Shown: positions 21,319 to 30,677, counted from the stretch's first letter. The stretch is DNA of 64,000 nucleotides from Thioalkalivibrio sp. K90mix (GCF_000025545.1 NC_013889.1:1-64000); one strand, 5' to 3'. The notes: generated by a model from the sequence alone, not told the origin. Numbers and translations are program-made.

Positions 21319-22824
21319 GTGCAGCAGACCCTACAAGACTTCCTGGCCCGCCAGCGCAAAGTCTGGTTCTTCAACGTCCGCGGCGACCTGATTGCCGGAA
21401 TTGTGGTGGCGCTGGCCCTGATTCCCGAGGCGATCGCTTTCTCCATCATCGCCGGAGTGGACCCGAGCGTGGGCCTGTACGCGTCCTTCACCATGGCGGT
21501 GGTGATCGCCTTCGCGGGAGGACGCCCCGGCATGATCTCGGCCGCGACCGGGGCCATGGCCCTGCTGATGGTCACACTGATCGCCGAACATGGGCTGCAG
21601 TACCTGCTGGCCGCGACCATCCTGACCGGGATCATCCAGATCCTGTTCGCCTGGGCCAAGCTCGCGCGCTACATGATGTTTATCCCGCGCACGGTGCTGG
21701 TCGGCTTCGTGAATGCGCTGGCGATCCTGATCTTCCTGTCCCAGGTGCCCTACCTGGTGGATGGCGACACCACCATGTGGGCGCTGGTCACGGCCGGCCT
21801 GATCATCCTCTACGGCCTGCCGATGATCCCGGGCTACCCGAAACTGCTGCCGCCGCCGCTGGTCGCGATCGTGGTGCTCAGCGTCGTGGTCTACTTCATG
21901 GGCCTGCCGACCCTGGAGGTCGGCGACATGGGCGAGCTGCCGGACGGCCTTCCGGTATTCCTGTTCCCGGACATCCCGCTGAACTGGGAGACCCTGCAGA
22001 TCATCTTCCCGACCGCCTTCGCGCTGGCGATCGTCGGCCTGCTGGAGTCGCTGCTGACCGCCTCCATCCTCGACGACCTGACCGACACGCCCTCCGGCAA
22101 GAACCGAGAGGCCCAGGGCCAGGGCATTGCCAATGTCGTCACCGGCTTCTTCGGCGGCATGGCGGGCTGCGCGATGATTGGCCAGTCGGTGATCAATATC
22201 AAGTCCGGGGGGCTGGGGCGGTTGTCCACGCTGTCGGCGGGGATCTTCCTGCTGATCTTCATCGTGTTCCTGGGCGACCTGGTCTCGATCATCCCGATGG
22301 CCGCACTGGTCGCGGTGATGATCATGGTCTCCATCGCCACCTTCGACTGGGGCTCGCTGACCACGCTGCACAAGTTGCCGCGCACCGATGCCGTGGTGCT
22401 GATCGTGACCGTCGCGGTCACCGTGATCACCCACGACCTGTCGATGGGCGTGTTCGCCGGCGTGCTGCTCGCCGCGATCTTCTTCGCGCGCAAGATGGTC
22501 AAGGCGGTGGAAGTGAAGAGTGACCTGTCGGAGGACGGCAAGACCCGCATCTACACCGTGCGCGGCCAGCTCTTCTTCGTCGCCGTGGACAAGTTCATCG
22601 ACAGCTTCGACTACCGCGAAGGCATCCATAACGTCGAGATCGACCTGACCCGCGCCTCGCTTTGGGACAGTTCGGCCGTGGCCGCGATCGACAAGGTGGT
22701 CGGCAAGTTCCGCCGCAACGGCATGGAAGTCGACGTGAAGGCCCCGCACGGCGAGAGCGGCGAACTCCACGACAAGCTTGCCCTGCACGACAAGGGCGCC
22801 GACCTGGGGCCGGGCGAGCACTAA
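21319..22824 (+). CDS. SulP-family anion transporter with STAS domain
   Basis: This polytopic inner-membrane transporter of about 501 residues has some 10-12 helices of the SulP fold ([40 protein letters not shown]) and a C-terminal cytoplasmic STAS domain (about residues 405-490, with the [13 protein letters not shown] nucleotide-site-like loop). SulP proteins move sulfate, bicarbonate or dicarboxylates. In an autotroph Na+-dependent bicarbonate uptake is plausible, but the substrate cannot be read from sequence. GTG at 21319 is chosen for its GGGGA ribosome binding site; ATGs at 21280 and 21298 lack one. Confidence 0.87.
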   Translation: MQQTLQDFLARQRKVWFFNVRGDLIAGIVVALALIPEAIAFSIIAGVDPSVGLYASFTMAVVIAFAGGRPGMISAATGAMALLMVTLIAEHGLQYLLAATILTGIIQILFAWAKLARYMMFIPRTVLVGFVNALAILIFLSQVPYLVDGDTTMWALVTAGLIILYGLPMIPGYPKLLPPPLVAIVVLSVVVYFMGLPTLEVGDMGELPDGLPVFLFPDIPLNWETLQIIFPTAFALAIVGLLESLLTASILDDLTDTPSGKNREAQGQGIANVVTGFFGGMAGCAMIGQSVINIKSGGLGRLSTLSAGIFLLIFIVFLGDLVSIIPMAALVAVMIMVSIATFDWGSLTTLHKLPRTDAVVLIVTVAVTVITHDLSMGVFAGVLLAAIFFARKMVKAVEVKSDLSEDGKTRIYTVRGQLFFVAVDKFIDSFDYREGIHNVEIDLTRASLWDSSAVAAIDKVVGKFRRNGMEVDVKAPHGESGELHDKLALHDKGADLGPGEH

Positions 22825-22841
22825 TCCCGCCGTTCGCCTTC

Positions 22842-23027
22842 GGCACCGTGATTGCGAGGAGCCGAAGGCGACGCGGCACAAAAGCAGCGGAGCTGGGTTG
22901 AACGGCCGCAGGCCGGCCCGAAGGGCGTGCGGAGCGAGTAACCGCCATCCGGAACCACCGGCTCCCGACTCGGTGCCAGCTTTGGGAGGTTGCCACGGCC
23001 CCTGCGGGGCCTCGCAATGACGGTGCC
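22842..23027. repeat. 186-bp inverted-repeat element (REP/MITE-like)
   Basis: The element is bounded by 18-bp terminal inverted repeats GGCACCGTGATTGCGAGG and CCTCGCAATGACGGTGCC with one mismatch. The left part continues AGCCGAAGGCGACGCGGC and the right part contains GGAGGTTGCCACGG, the two halves of a widespread bacterial intergenic repeat (CATTGCGAGGAGCGAAGCGAC...). It fills nearly all of the SulP-rhomboid spacer and has no coding capacity. Confidence 0.75.
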
Positions 23028-23089
23028 AGGGGCGGCGTCCGGGAGCCAGAGAGATTGGACCTCGTGCCCGAGCGTGGCAGGCTAGGCGC

Positions 23090-23818
23090 ATGATGAATCT
23101 GCGCCGGCCGGCACCCCCGACCGATCCCAGGGCCGAACGCGAGCGCATTCGGCGCGCCCTGATGTGGCCCATGCTCGGGGCCGGCATCCTGATCGCGATC
23201 CACGCGCTGCAGGAGCTGACCGGCGGCGACTGGTCACGCCTGGGCATCCTCCCGCGCGACGCGGTCGGGGTGCTGGGCATCATCACCTCGCCGCTGATCC
23301 ACGGCTCCTGGGGCCACCTGCTGGCCAATGTCCCGACCCTCTGGGTGCTAGGCATGCTGACCCTCTACGGCTTTCCCCAGGCCACGCGCACGGCGGTGCC
23401 GCTGATCTGGCTGATGGGTGGACTGGGCGTGTGGCTGTTTGCCCGCGAGGGGCTGCACATCGGGGCGTCCGGCCTTACCCACGGTCTGATGTTCTTCGCG
23501 GTCGTGATCGGGATTCGCCGCCGCGATGCGCTGTCCATCGCGCTCGCTATCATCATCCTGTTCCTTTACGGAAGCATGCTGTGGGGCGTGTTCCCCAGCG
23601 GTCCCAAGGTGTCGTTCGAGGCACACCTGTTCGGCGCGGTGGTGGGCGCGGTCTGTGGCGGGCTCCTGTACCGGCGTGACCCGTTACCCCCGGCGCGCCG
23701 ATCCTCCTGGGAGGACGACGACGAGACCGACCCGGAGACCCTGCGCAAGATCGAGCAGGGGCGCCTGGACGAGATCGAGCCAAGACAGCCGCCGGAGGAA
23801 CCGGGGCGACGTGATTAG
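23090..23818 (+). CDS. Rhomboid-family intramembrane serine protease
   Basis: The 242-residue membrane protein has about six helices with the rhomboid catalytic dyad: Ser in HIGASGLTHGL (GxSG motif, about residue 128) and His in FEAHLFGAVVGA (about 179). The upstream HGSWGHLLANVPTLWVLG segment matches the family H-x-x-x-H/N oxyanion region. The C-terminal 45 residues are a charged soluble tail. The substrate is unknown. ATG codons at 23090 and 23093 are both possible starts. It is flanked by two repeat elements. Confidence 0.87.
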   Translation: MMNLRRPAPPTDPRAERERIRRALMWPMLGAGILIAIHALQELTGGDWSRLGILPRDAVGVLGIITSPLIHGSWGHLLANVPTLWVLGMLTLYGFPQATRTAVPLIWLMGGLGVWLFAREGLHIGASGLTHGLMFFAVVIGIRRRDALSIALAIIILFLYGSMLWGVFPSGPKVSFEAHLFGAVVGAVCGGLLYRRDPLPPARRSSWEDDDETDPETLRKIEQGRLDEIEPRQPPEEPGRRD

Positions 23819-23835
23819 TCGGACACGTGTGTTGA

Positions 23836-23918
23836 TGCGGTTCGCTACGCTCAGCGCATCCTACGATGATGCTTCCGGACCCGCAGATCGTAGGGTGCCG
23901 TGAGCGCAGCGAACCGCA
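23836..23918. repeat. 83-bp inverted repeat between convergent genes
   Basis: Two 32-nt arms (23836-23867 and 23887-23918) are inverted copies with three mismatches, beginning TGCGGTTCGCT and ending CCTACGAT, separated by 19 bp. This resembles the intergenic TGCGGTTCGCTgcgCTCACCGCATCCTACG repeat seen across gammaproteobacteria. Lying between convergent genes, it could fold into a long hairpin and help end both transcripts. Confidence 0.75.
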
Positions 23919-23929
23919 CCGCCCCCCTC

Positions 23930-26047
23930 TCACTGTCCGAAATACATCCGCACCCCCGCCATCAAGGTCAGGCCCGGCGCTGGCTCGTAGTAGCGGCCGC
24001 CCGCCGCATTGATCCGGATGTTGTCGACATTGTCCGCATCCAGCAGGTTGTTGGCGGCGACGAAGGCCTCGGCGCGGGTATCGCCCTGCTGCCAGAACCG
24101 GCCGGCGCGCAGGTTCAGCGTCGTCTGCGGCCCCACCTTCTCCGTGTTCGCGTTATCCGCGTAACGCGACCCCACATGCAGCGCGTCCACGGTCACGAAC
24201 CAGGGGCCCTCGCGCCAGTCGGCCTCGACGAACAACTGCTCGCGCGGCAGCCCCGGCATCCGGTTGCCGTCATGGCGAACTCCCTCGGCATCCTCGAACT
24301 CGCGAAAACGGAAACGATTGAGGCTTGCAGCGGCGCTCAGGGTCCACTGTGGGTTCAACCGCCAGTCTGCGCTTAGCTCAACGCCATCGCGGGCCGTGCG
24401 CCCGGCGTTGGTATAGAACGTCCGGTCGCCCTGACCTTCAAGCTGGTACGGCGACAGCTCGTCGCGCACCCGGGTAGCGTAGACCGAGGCCTCCCAGGAG
24501 AGCTGCGGATTCTCGCGCCGGATACCGACCTCGATACTGCGCGCCCGTTGTGGGTCGACCTCGGGATTAAAGCCGCCTCCGCCCTCCGGATTGGCAAACT
24601 CGGTGAAGGTCGGGGTCTCGAAGTTGGTCGCCACATTCACGTAGGCGCGATACTCCGGCCGAAAGTGCCAGATCAACCCGGCCATGCCGCTGGTCTCGTC
24701 AAAGGTCCGCCGGCCCGATCGGTCCGTGACGTCATTACCGTCGTCAAACCGCTCGACGAAGTGATCGTCGATGGACATGCGAATACGATCGTGACGGGCG
24801 CCGGCCACCAGGTTCCAGTCCGACCCGAGTGCGGTATCGGTCTGCACGAACACCCCGCGCGAGCGGGCACGCTCCCGCTGGTCGAGCGCCAGGTCGCTCA
24901 TGGGATCAACCGGGTCCGCGGAACACTCGCCGCCGTCGCGATCGAAAAGCCGGCCAGCAGAACAGCGCCGTGTGCGGTCATCGCGTTGTTCTTCCAGGTC
25001 GATGCCGGTGAGCACACGGGTCGCCCCAACGTCGCGCTCGTACTGGGCATTGACTCCAAAGAAATCGCGCTCGTAGGCGACGCGGGAATCCCCGGGGAAG
25101 GGGAGCTGCTGCGCATAATCGCGCTGGGTCCAGAATCCGCCCAGGCGCAGCTCGCCCCCGGCCAGCGGCTGCTCCCATTGCAGGCCGGTGGTCAGCTGTT
25201 CGGCGGACTGGGTACTGTCCAGCGCCGTGGCCAGCGGGGCCGCGGCACGCCGGTCCTCGCGCATCTCCTCGCGGGTCAGGCCGCCGGGATCGTCGGTGCG
25301 TGGCGCATCCAGGTAGCGCAGGTGAAAGTTGAGCGTGCCGGCTTCCAGTTCCGAGGCGGTGTGCAGACGCAGATAGCGCTTCTCGGCGGTGGACTGTTCG
25401 CGGTAGCCGTCGATTGCGAAATCATGTGCGGTCAGGGAGTAGCGGTGGGTGCCGTGGTCCTGCTCCGCCACCGCTTCGGCGCGACGATAACCGTAGCTGC
25501 CCATCAGCAGACCGCCGCCGAAGCCGCGCGGATCCCGCCCGTCGCGGGTGCGCGCAGCGATCACGCCGCCGGAGGCATTGCCGTACAACGCTGCGCTGGG
25601 CCCGCGCAGCACTTCAATGTCGCGCAGGTTCAGCAGGTCGATGGCATCCACCTGCGACTGCCCATCCGGCGTGGTCTCGGGGATGCCGTCCTGCAGGATG
25701 CGCAGCCCACGCACCCCGAACGGGGCGCGCGATCCGAACCCGCGGATCGAGATCCGCGCATCCTGCGCGAAGTTGTAGCGGTTCTGCGCGAACAGGCCCG
25801 GCACGCGGTTGAGCGCTTCGTCCAGCTGCAGGCCCTGGCGTCCTTCGGTCGCCTGGCGCTGGTCGACCCGACTCACGGCCGCCGGCAGATCCGCCAGCGG
25901 GGTCGCCAGACGCGGCACGGTCACCGTGATTTCTACCGGATCGAGCACTGGCGGATCGTCCTCCGCAACGCTCGCCGTTGATACAACCAACAGCGGCAGG
26001 AGCATCCAGCCACCCAGGCGGGGGATCGTCGACTTCGATGTGTCCAA
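23930..26047 (-). CDS. TonB-dependent outer-membrane receptor
   Basis: The 705-residue protein has a signal peptide (cleaved near STASVAEDD), a TonB-box-like segment (VEITVTV), a plug domain (about 50-165, with RISIRGFGSRAPFGVRG and IEVLRGPSAALYGNASGGVI) and a 22-stranded barrel. The plug style resembles FecA/iron-chelate receptors, but the ligand cannot be assigned. The start is set at an unusual TTG (26047), because a perfect AGGAGG lies 7 bp upstream and it gives a clean signal peptide; the open frame extends 47 codons further without one. No cobalamin-riboswitch boxes were found upstream. Confidence 0.9.
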   Translation of the reverse strand: MDTSKSTIPRLGGWMLLPLLVVSTASVAEDDPPVLDPVEITVTVPRLATPLADLPAAVSRVDQRQATEGRQGLQLDEALNRVPGLFAQNRYNFAQDARISIRGFGSRAPFGVRGLRILQDGIPETTPDGQSQVDAIDLLNLRDIEVLRGPSAALYGNASGGVIAARTRDGRDPRGFGGGLLMGSYGYRRAEAVAEQDHGTHRYSLTAHDFAIDGYREQSTAEKRYLRLHTASELEAGTLNFHLRYLDAPRTDDPGGLTREEMREDRRAAAPLATALDSTQSAEQLTTGLQWEQPLAGGELRLGGFWTQRDYAQQLPFPGDSRVAYERDFFGVNAQYERDVGATRVLTGIDLEEQRDDRTRRCSAGRLFDRDGGECSADPVDPMSDLALDQRERARSRGVFVQTDTALGSDWNLVAGARHDRIRMSIDDHFVERFDDGNDVTDRSGRRTFDETSGMAGLIWHFRPEYRAYVNVATNFETPTFTEFANPEGGGGFNPEVDPQRARSIEVGIRRENPQLSWEASVYATRVRDELSPYQLEGQGDRTFYTNAGRTARDGVELSADWRLNPQWTLSAAASLNRFRFREFEDAEGVRHDGNRMPGLPREQLFVEADWREGPWFVTVDALHVGSRYADNANTEKVGPQTTLNLRAGRFWQQGDTRAEAFVAANNLLDADNVDNIRINAAGGRYYEPAPGLTLMAGVRMYFGQ

Positions 26048-26287
26048 TGCCCCACCTCCTCTCGCTCGCCCCGGGACCGTCAGTAGATCTGAAACCGCCG
26101 CCCCACCGGAAGGCCCTCGCCATGCGGCGGGTTCTGCTCCGGGCCGTGTCATTTCCGCAACGGTGTGGCCTTTTAACGGGATCTTCATCGGCCCTAAACC
26201 GGGCTGTCACCCGGCCTCCCCATCCTTCGACCTGTCGAGAGGCACCCGCATCTCGCCAATGTTCAAACGCAAATAGGGGAGAAACCC

Positions 26288-27316
26288 ATGAACCGCAAGC
26301 ACCTGCTGACCAGCCTGATCGCCGCCGGCCTGGTCGTCCCGGCCCTGGCCACCGCCGACTGGACGCTGTACGGCCGCGCCCACCTGTCCGCCGACATCCT
26401 GGACGACGGCGCCGACTACAACGAATTCAACGTCTCCAGCAATGCCAGCCGCCTAGGCTTCAAGGGCGAGCGCGAGTTCCGCGAACAGCTCATCGCCATG
26501 TTCCAGATCGAGCAGCAAGTCGACTTCGACACCGCGGCAGACAATGAATTGAGCTTTGCCACGCGCGATACCTTCGTCGGTCTGCGGGGCGACCAGTGGG
26601 GCATGCTGAGGATCGGGAAGTTCGACACCCCGTTCAAGCGCGCCCGCGGGCCGGCCAACTTCTTCGGCGATCAGGTCGGTGACCTGCGCAACCTGACCCG
26701 GTCGCGCGCCCAGACCGGCCGCTTCGACGAGCGCTTCAACAACAGCATCCATTACCAGACGCCCAGCTTCGGCGGCCTGACCTGGAACATCCAGTACTCG
26801 AACGAAACGGACGACGCCACAACCGTGGACGGGGCTGATAACAAGGCCTACTCGACCTCGCTGAACCTGAGCCTGGGCGACCTGACCGGCGCGCTGGCCT
26901 ACGAAAAGCAGGAAGACGGTGACGTGAATCCGGATGCCTGGCGCCTGGCTGTTGGCTACCGCATCACAGAGGCCTTCCGCATCGGCGGCCTCTACCAGAA
27001 TTCCGAGACGGTCAATGGTGACGAGGCGGACGTGTACGGACTGGGCGGCCAGTTCCGTCTGAGCCCGAGCATGTACCTGAACGGCCACGTCTTCCAGCTG
27101 GATTCCGACCTGGACGATGCCGATGCCACGATGTACGCCCTTGGCCTGGAATATCGTATCGACAGCGACCTGCGCTTCTACGGCAACATTGCCATGGTCG
27201 ACAATGACGATGCCTCGGCTCTGACCCCATGGGGTGCGGCGCGCAGTTCCGGCCCGGGTGGCGCGATGGGCGAAAACGCTACGGCCTTTTCGCTTGGCAT
27301 GCGTTACGACTTCTAG
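26288..27316 (+). CDS. Gram-negative porin
   Basis: This 342-residue outer-membrane beta-barrel has a signal peptide (MNRKHLLTSLIAAGLVVPALATA, residues 1-23) and starts its mature part with DWTLYGRAHLSAD, as in neisserial/beta-gamma trimeric porins. It has the typical SRLGFKGERE and WGMLRIGKFDTPF blocks and ends in the barrel-assembly signature RYDF with terminal Phe. The mature protein is rich in Asp and Glu, as in halophilic species. The ribosome binding site GGGGAGA precedes the ATG. Confidence 0.92.
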   Translation: MNRKHLLTSLIAAGLVVPALATADWTLYGRAHLSADILDDGADYNEFNVSSNASRLGFKGEREFREQLIAMFQIEQQVDFDTAADNELSFATRDTFVGLRGDQWGMLRIGKFDTPFKRARGPANFFGDQVGDLRNLTRSRAQTGRFDERFNNSIHYQTPSFGGLTWNIQYSNETDDATTVDGADNKAYSTSLNLSLGDLTGALAYEKQEDGDVNPDAWRLAVGYRITEAFRIGGLYQNSETVNGDEADVYGLGGQFRLSPSMYLNGHVFQLDSDLDDADATMYALGLEYRIDSDLRFYGNIAMVDNDDASALTPWGAARSSGPGGAMGENATAFSLGMRYDF

Positions 27317-27370
27317 ATCGTGGCTCCAGCCCGTGTCCTGGATCCCGGGAGAGCGGGACACGGCTGAACA

Positions 27371-27405
27371 AAAAACCCCGCCGGACTACGCCCCGGCGGG
27401 GTTTC
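27371..27405. terminator. Bidirectional intrinsic terminator
   Basis: The stem CCCCGCCGG / CCGGCGGGG (27376-27384 with 27393-27401) is flanked by AAAAA on the left and TTT on the right. It lies 55 bp after the porin stop and 92 bp downstream of the convergent BCCT gene, so it can serve both strands. Confidence 0.85.
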
Positions 27406-27492
27406 CTGTTTCTCCAGTACCGAGAGAGTCTGGCTCGGCATTGCACGGGGCCCATGACCCCGTGCTGGCCTCAAGGATGGAGATCTGCCGGC

Positions 27493-29112
27493 CTATCCGG
27501 TCGCCTCCTTCAGTCGGATCAGCTTGAGTTCGTGGAACAGCCCCATCATCAGGCTGACGCACATGAACAGCAGCACGATCACGAAGGGCAGGCCGGCGCT
27601 GACGGCACCGGCCTGCAGGGCCTGCAGCGCGGCCGCGCCACCCACCGCCAGCAGCACACCGGCGATCACGCCCTCGACCGTGGCCCAGAACAGGCGCTGG
27701 GACTGCGGGGCGTCGGTCTTGCCGCCGGAGGTGATCGAGTCGATCACCAGCGAGCCGGAGTCTGACGAGGTGATGAAGAAAACCAGGACCAGGGTGATTG
27801 CCAGCAGTGAGGTGATCGTGGTCAGCGGCAGGTGCTCGAGCATCTGGAACAGCGCCAGCGAGGAGTCACTGATGCCGTCGGCCAGTGCACCGACCCCGTC
27901 GCGGGCCTGATCCAGGCCGGTCCCGCCAAAGGCACTCATCCAGATCACGGTCACGGCCGTTGGCACCAGCAGCACCGCGGTCACGAACTGGCGTACCGTG
28001 CGCCCGCGCGAGACCCGTGCGATGAACATGCCGACAAACGGCGACCAGGAGATCCACCAGGCCCAGAAGAAGATCGTCCACTCGTGATAGAAGGTCTGGT
28101 CGTCACGACCCACAGGGTTGCTGAGCGGCCACATGTACTGGGCGTAGGCGCTCAGCGTGATGCCGGTATTGGAGAGGAAGGCGATAAAGCCGCCGAACAG
28201 GGCCACGAACAGTAGCAGTACCACCGCCAGCGTCAGGTTGATGTTGCTGAGCACGCGCACCCCGCCATGGATGCCGCGCATGATCGACAACAGGGCAATT
28301 ACCGTGACGCCGATGATGATCGCGACCTGGGTGTTCAGGCCGGCTTCGATGCCGAACACCGACTCCAGCCCCGATGCCGCCTGCTGCGCCCCAAGACCCA
28401 GGGAGGTGGCCAGGCCGAACAGGGTGGCCAGTACCGCCAGGGTGTCGATCACATGCCCGAGCGGGCCCCAGATCCGCTCGCCGAAGATCGGGTAGAACGC
28501 GGAGCGAATGGTCAGCGGCAGGCCCTTGTTAAAGGCAAAGAACGCCAGCGCCAGGCCTACCACGGCATAGATCGCCCATGGGTGCAGGCCCCAGTGATAC
28601 ATCGTCGCACCCAGGGCCGCGTGCTTCGCTTCCTCGGTGCCGCCCTCGATGCCCAAGGGCGTCCCGAACCACTCGGTGAAGTAGCCTACCGGTTCGGCCA
28701 CGGCCCAGAACATCAGGCCGATGCCCATGCCGGCGGCGAACAGCATCGAGAACCAGGACAGCACGCTGAAGTCCGGCTTCGCATCCTGGCCGCCAATCCG
28801 GATGCTCCCGACCGGCAGCAGGATCAGGGCCAGACAGAACAGCACGAACAGGTTGCCGGCCGACAAGAACAGCCAGTCAAAGGTCTCGCCGATCCAGGCA
28901 CGCGTGGCGCCCAGGCCCTCGTCGGCCTGTTCCGGGAACATCAGGGACAGGATCACGAACGCGAGGATCAGCAGGGCGCTGACGGCGAATACCGGGTTGT
29001 GCAGATCCAGTCCCAGCGGGTTGATGTTCTGTTCCCCGATCTCGTGATCGGTCTCGTAACGGGCCTCGAGCTCCTCGATCTCCCGTTTCGGGTCTTGTGC
29101 GTTGTCGCTCAC
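27493..29112 (-). CDS. BCCT-family betaine/choline/carnitine transporter
   Basis: This 539-residue, 12-helix secondary transporter has BCCT signatures GMGIGLMFWAVAEPVGYF and the aromatic-rich WTIFFWAWWISWSPFVGMF(I)ARVSRGRT segment that forms the trimethylammonium site. BCCT carriers import betaine-type osmolytes with Na+ or H+. The charged N-terminus and lack of a long C-terminal tail fit an Na+-coupled uptake carrier, although osmosensing is unproved. GTG at 29112 is chosen because it lies 5 bp after AGGAGG. It sits beside porins and the osmolyte-like operon. Confidence 0.92.
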   Translation of the reverse strand: MSDNAQDPKREIEELEARYETDHEIGEQNINPLGLDLHNPVFAVSALLILAFVILSLMFPEQADEGLGATRAWIGETFDWLFLSAGNLFVLFCLALILLPVGSIRIGGQDAKPDFSVLSWFSMLFAAGMGIGLMFWAVAEPVGYFTEWFGTPLGIEGGTEEAKHAALGATMYHWGLHPWAIYAVVGLALAFFAFNKGLPLTIRSAFYPIFGERIWGPLGHVIDTLAVLATLFGLATSLGLGAQQAASGLESVFGIEAGLNTQVAIIIGVTVIALLSIMRGIHGGVRVLSNINLTLAVVLLLFVALFGGFIAFLSNTGITLSAYAQYMWPLSNPVGRDDQTFYHEWTIFFWAWWISWSPFVGMFIARVSRGRTVRQFVTAVLLVPTAVTVIWMSAFGGTGLDQARDGVGALADGISDSSLALFQMLEHLPLTTITSLLAITLVLVFFITSSDSGSLVIDSITSGGKTDAPQSQRLFWATVEGVIAGVLLAVGGAAALQALQAGAVSAGLPFVIVLLFMCVSLMMGLFHELKLIRLKEATG

Positions 29113-29302
29113 GCTCACCTCCTTGGTGTGATTGGGGGACGCTGGTCCAGACGTTCTCCGGTCCATCGCCTGGAACTGTCTGACCGCCAGGGCGGTAGTC
29201 TTCGATTGAGACCGCGTCTCCCGAGGTACGAGTCGTTTCGTTCTGGCATCCGGCCGTCGGAATCCGAAACGAAAAATTCGGGACCTTCATGGCTGACTTC
29301 CA

Positions 29303-29328
29303 TTGCTCACCCGCTAGCGGGTGAGCAA
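29303..29328. repeat. 26-bp perfect palindrome
   Basis: A perfect palindrome with arm TTGCTCACCCGCT and its complement occupies the porin-BCCT spacer, 25 bp past the end of the porin gene and about 190 bp before the BCCT start. No T tract follows on either strand, so an operator or protein-binding site is as likely as a terminator. Confidence 0.55.
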
Positions 29329-29352
29329 CAAACGTGCGCGGCGGATTGGCTT

Positions 29353-30405
29353 CTAGAAGCTGTAGTGCATGCCGACCATGAACACGTTGTTGCTTCCATC
29401 CTCGGGAAAGTCAGCCCCGGCCCGGCCGGTGTCTCGGGCCCTTGATGCCGGTACCGCACCGGTTGCTTCTTCTTCGTAGTAGTACTCGGCAAACAGGGAC
29501 AGCCCGTCCATCCAGTTGAACGCGTAGCCCAGGTGGAAGACGTCTCCGCCGTAGTTGTCGACGTTGGCGTAGGTTCCGTGGAATATATGTTGCCCCACGG
29601 CGTAGGCGGCGTAGATGTTCGCGGCGACGTCGCCGTCGTCCCCGAAGGCCCCGGCGTCCTGGTCGCTTTCAATGTATTCGACCTTGGCACCCATCGACCA
29701 TGGGCCCATGCTGTGCATCGCGGACACCCCCCAGATCCGAGTGTTCTGCTCGCCATTGGCATCATCGACCCCGACGGAAAGAGTCGTGTCGCCGAAGGCG
29801 TACGAACCGGTCACCTGGTAGCGATCATCTGGAGAGCCCGATGCATCGTCGTAGCCGCCGTTCGCGCTGTAGGAGGCCGCGAACGAGAAGCCGTTGAAGT
29901 CCGGAGAGTAGTACATGAGGCTGTTGCTCTCACGGAAGGTCGTATAGGTCGCGAAGCCGCTCTGGTAGGAGTAGAACATGTCCACCGGGAAGGCGATCGC
30001 GTTGTAATACGGCAGCCAATCGCGGCCATACGCCACGGTACCGAATGCGCCGTCGAGCCCGACCTTGCCGATGCGGACGTCCTCGTCTTCGCCACTGAAG
30101 GGGTCCTGTACTCGGCCGTTGGCCAGGTCGAGCGGGATTTCCAGCTGCGCAAACGCGTTCAGGCTTTCATTGATCTCATAGTTGGCGTTGAAGCCGATGC
30201 GTGAATAGGCATCCCGGAAGCCGTCATAGCTGTCCTCGCCATCCGGGTCCGCCGTTTCGTACTGCAGTCTCAGTGACCCGTAGAAATCGAACTCGACGCC
30301 CCCTGCACCCTCCTGTTCTGCGGGGCTGACCGCTGGCGCCAGAAGAAGCGCCGTGGCAACGGCCCCGGCCAGTGGAGTGAGACTCCACGAAATGTTGTTT
30401 TTCAT
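29353..30405 (-). CDS. Outer-membrane porin (second copy type)
   Basis: The 350-residue protein has a signal peptide (MKNNISWSLTPLAGAVATALLLAPAVSPA is cut near residue 30), a mature barrel starting EFDFYGSLRLQYE, and a C-terminal VGMHYSF with terminal Phe. Blocks such as SRIGFNANYEINESLNAFAQLE and GKVGLDGAFGTVAYGRDW are typical of gammaproteobacterial general porins. ATG at 30405 has AAAGGAA upstream. It is unrelated in detail to the porin at 26288 and is very acidic. It is divergent from the MarR regulator. Confidence 0.9.
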   Translation of the reverse strand: MKNNISWSLTPLAGAVATALLLAPAVSPAEQEGAGGVEFDFYGSLRLQYETADPDGEDSYDGFRDAYSRIGFNANYEINESLNAFAQLEIPLDLANGRVQDPFSGEDEDVRIGKVGLDGAFGTVAYGRDWLPYYNAIAFPVDMFYSYQSGFATYTTFRESNSLMYYSPDFNGFSFAASYSANGGYDDASGSPDDRYQVTGSYAFGDTTLSVGVDDANGEQNTRIWGVSAMHSMGPWSMGAKVEYIESDQDAGAFGDDGDVAANIYAAYAVGQHIFHGTYANVDNYGGDVFHLGYAFNWMDGLSLFAEYYYEEEATGAVPASRARDTGRAGADFPEDGSNNVFMVGMHYSF

Positions 30406-30629
30406 TATTCGTTCCTTTTGGCAGTTCGATCCTGGAATCCGAAAGAGAAACAGGCCCCTGTACCCCCGGGGGACCGATGGCGAGCTCCCGAGGAACCGCC
30501 ACAACCGTTTCTGTCGCGTATGGCTAACGAGAGGCCCGTTTTGTTGCCCAGAGACCGGATCCTGGTGACCTCGGCTAGCCGGAAACCCCATTAATAGAAC
30601 GCGCTCGCCGCTTTCGCCAGCAAAGGACA

Positions 30630-30677
30630 AGTTGCAACTCCATTATTTTTGTACAAAACTATATGGCATTTGCCATA
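30630..30677. promoter_or_regulatory. Cluster of three palindromes before marR
   Basis: Three perfect dyads lie in 48 bp: AGTTGCAACT (30630-30639), TTTTGTACAAAA (30647-30658) and TATGGCA-TT-TGCCATA (30662-30677). They occupy the marR/porin divergent spacer and are good candidates for MarR-dimer operators giving autoregulation. The third overlaps the first possible marR start codon, so either it is an operator and translation begins at 30693, or binding blocks initiation. Confidence 0.5.

Noticed and set aside
21331-23355. A 674-codon minus-strand open frame over the SulP gene
   Set aside because: It is rich in His, Asp, Gln and Arg and antisense to a clear transporter. It crosses the repeat element and has no domain.
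26048-26287. Cobalamin or other riboswitch before the TonB receptor
   Set aside because: The spacer was read on the minus strand for B12-box, TPP and FMN core motifs; none were found.
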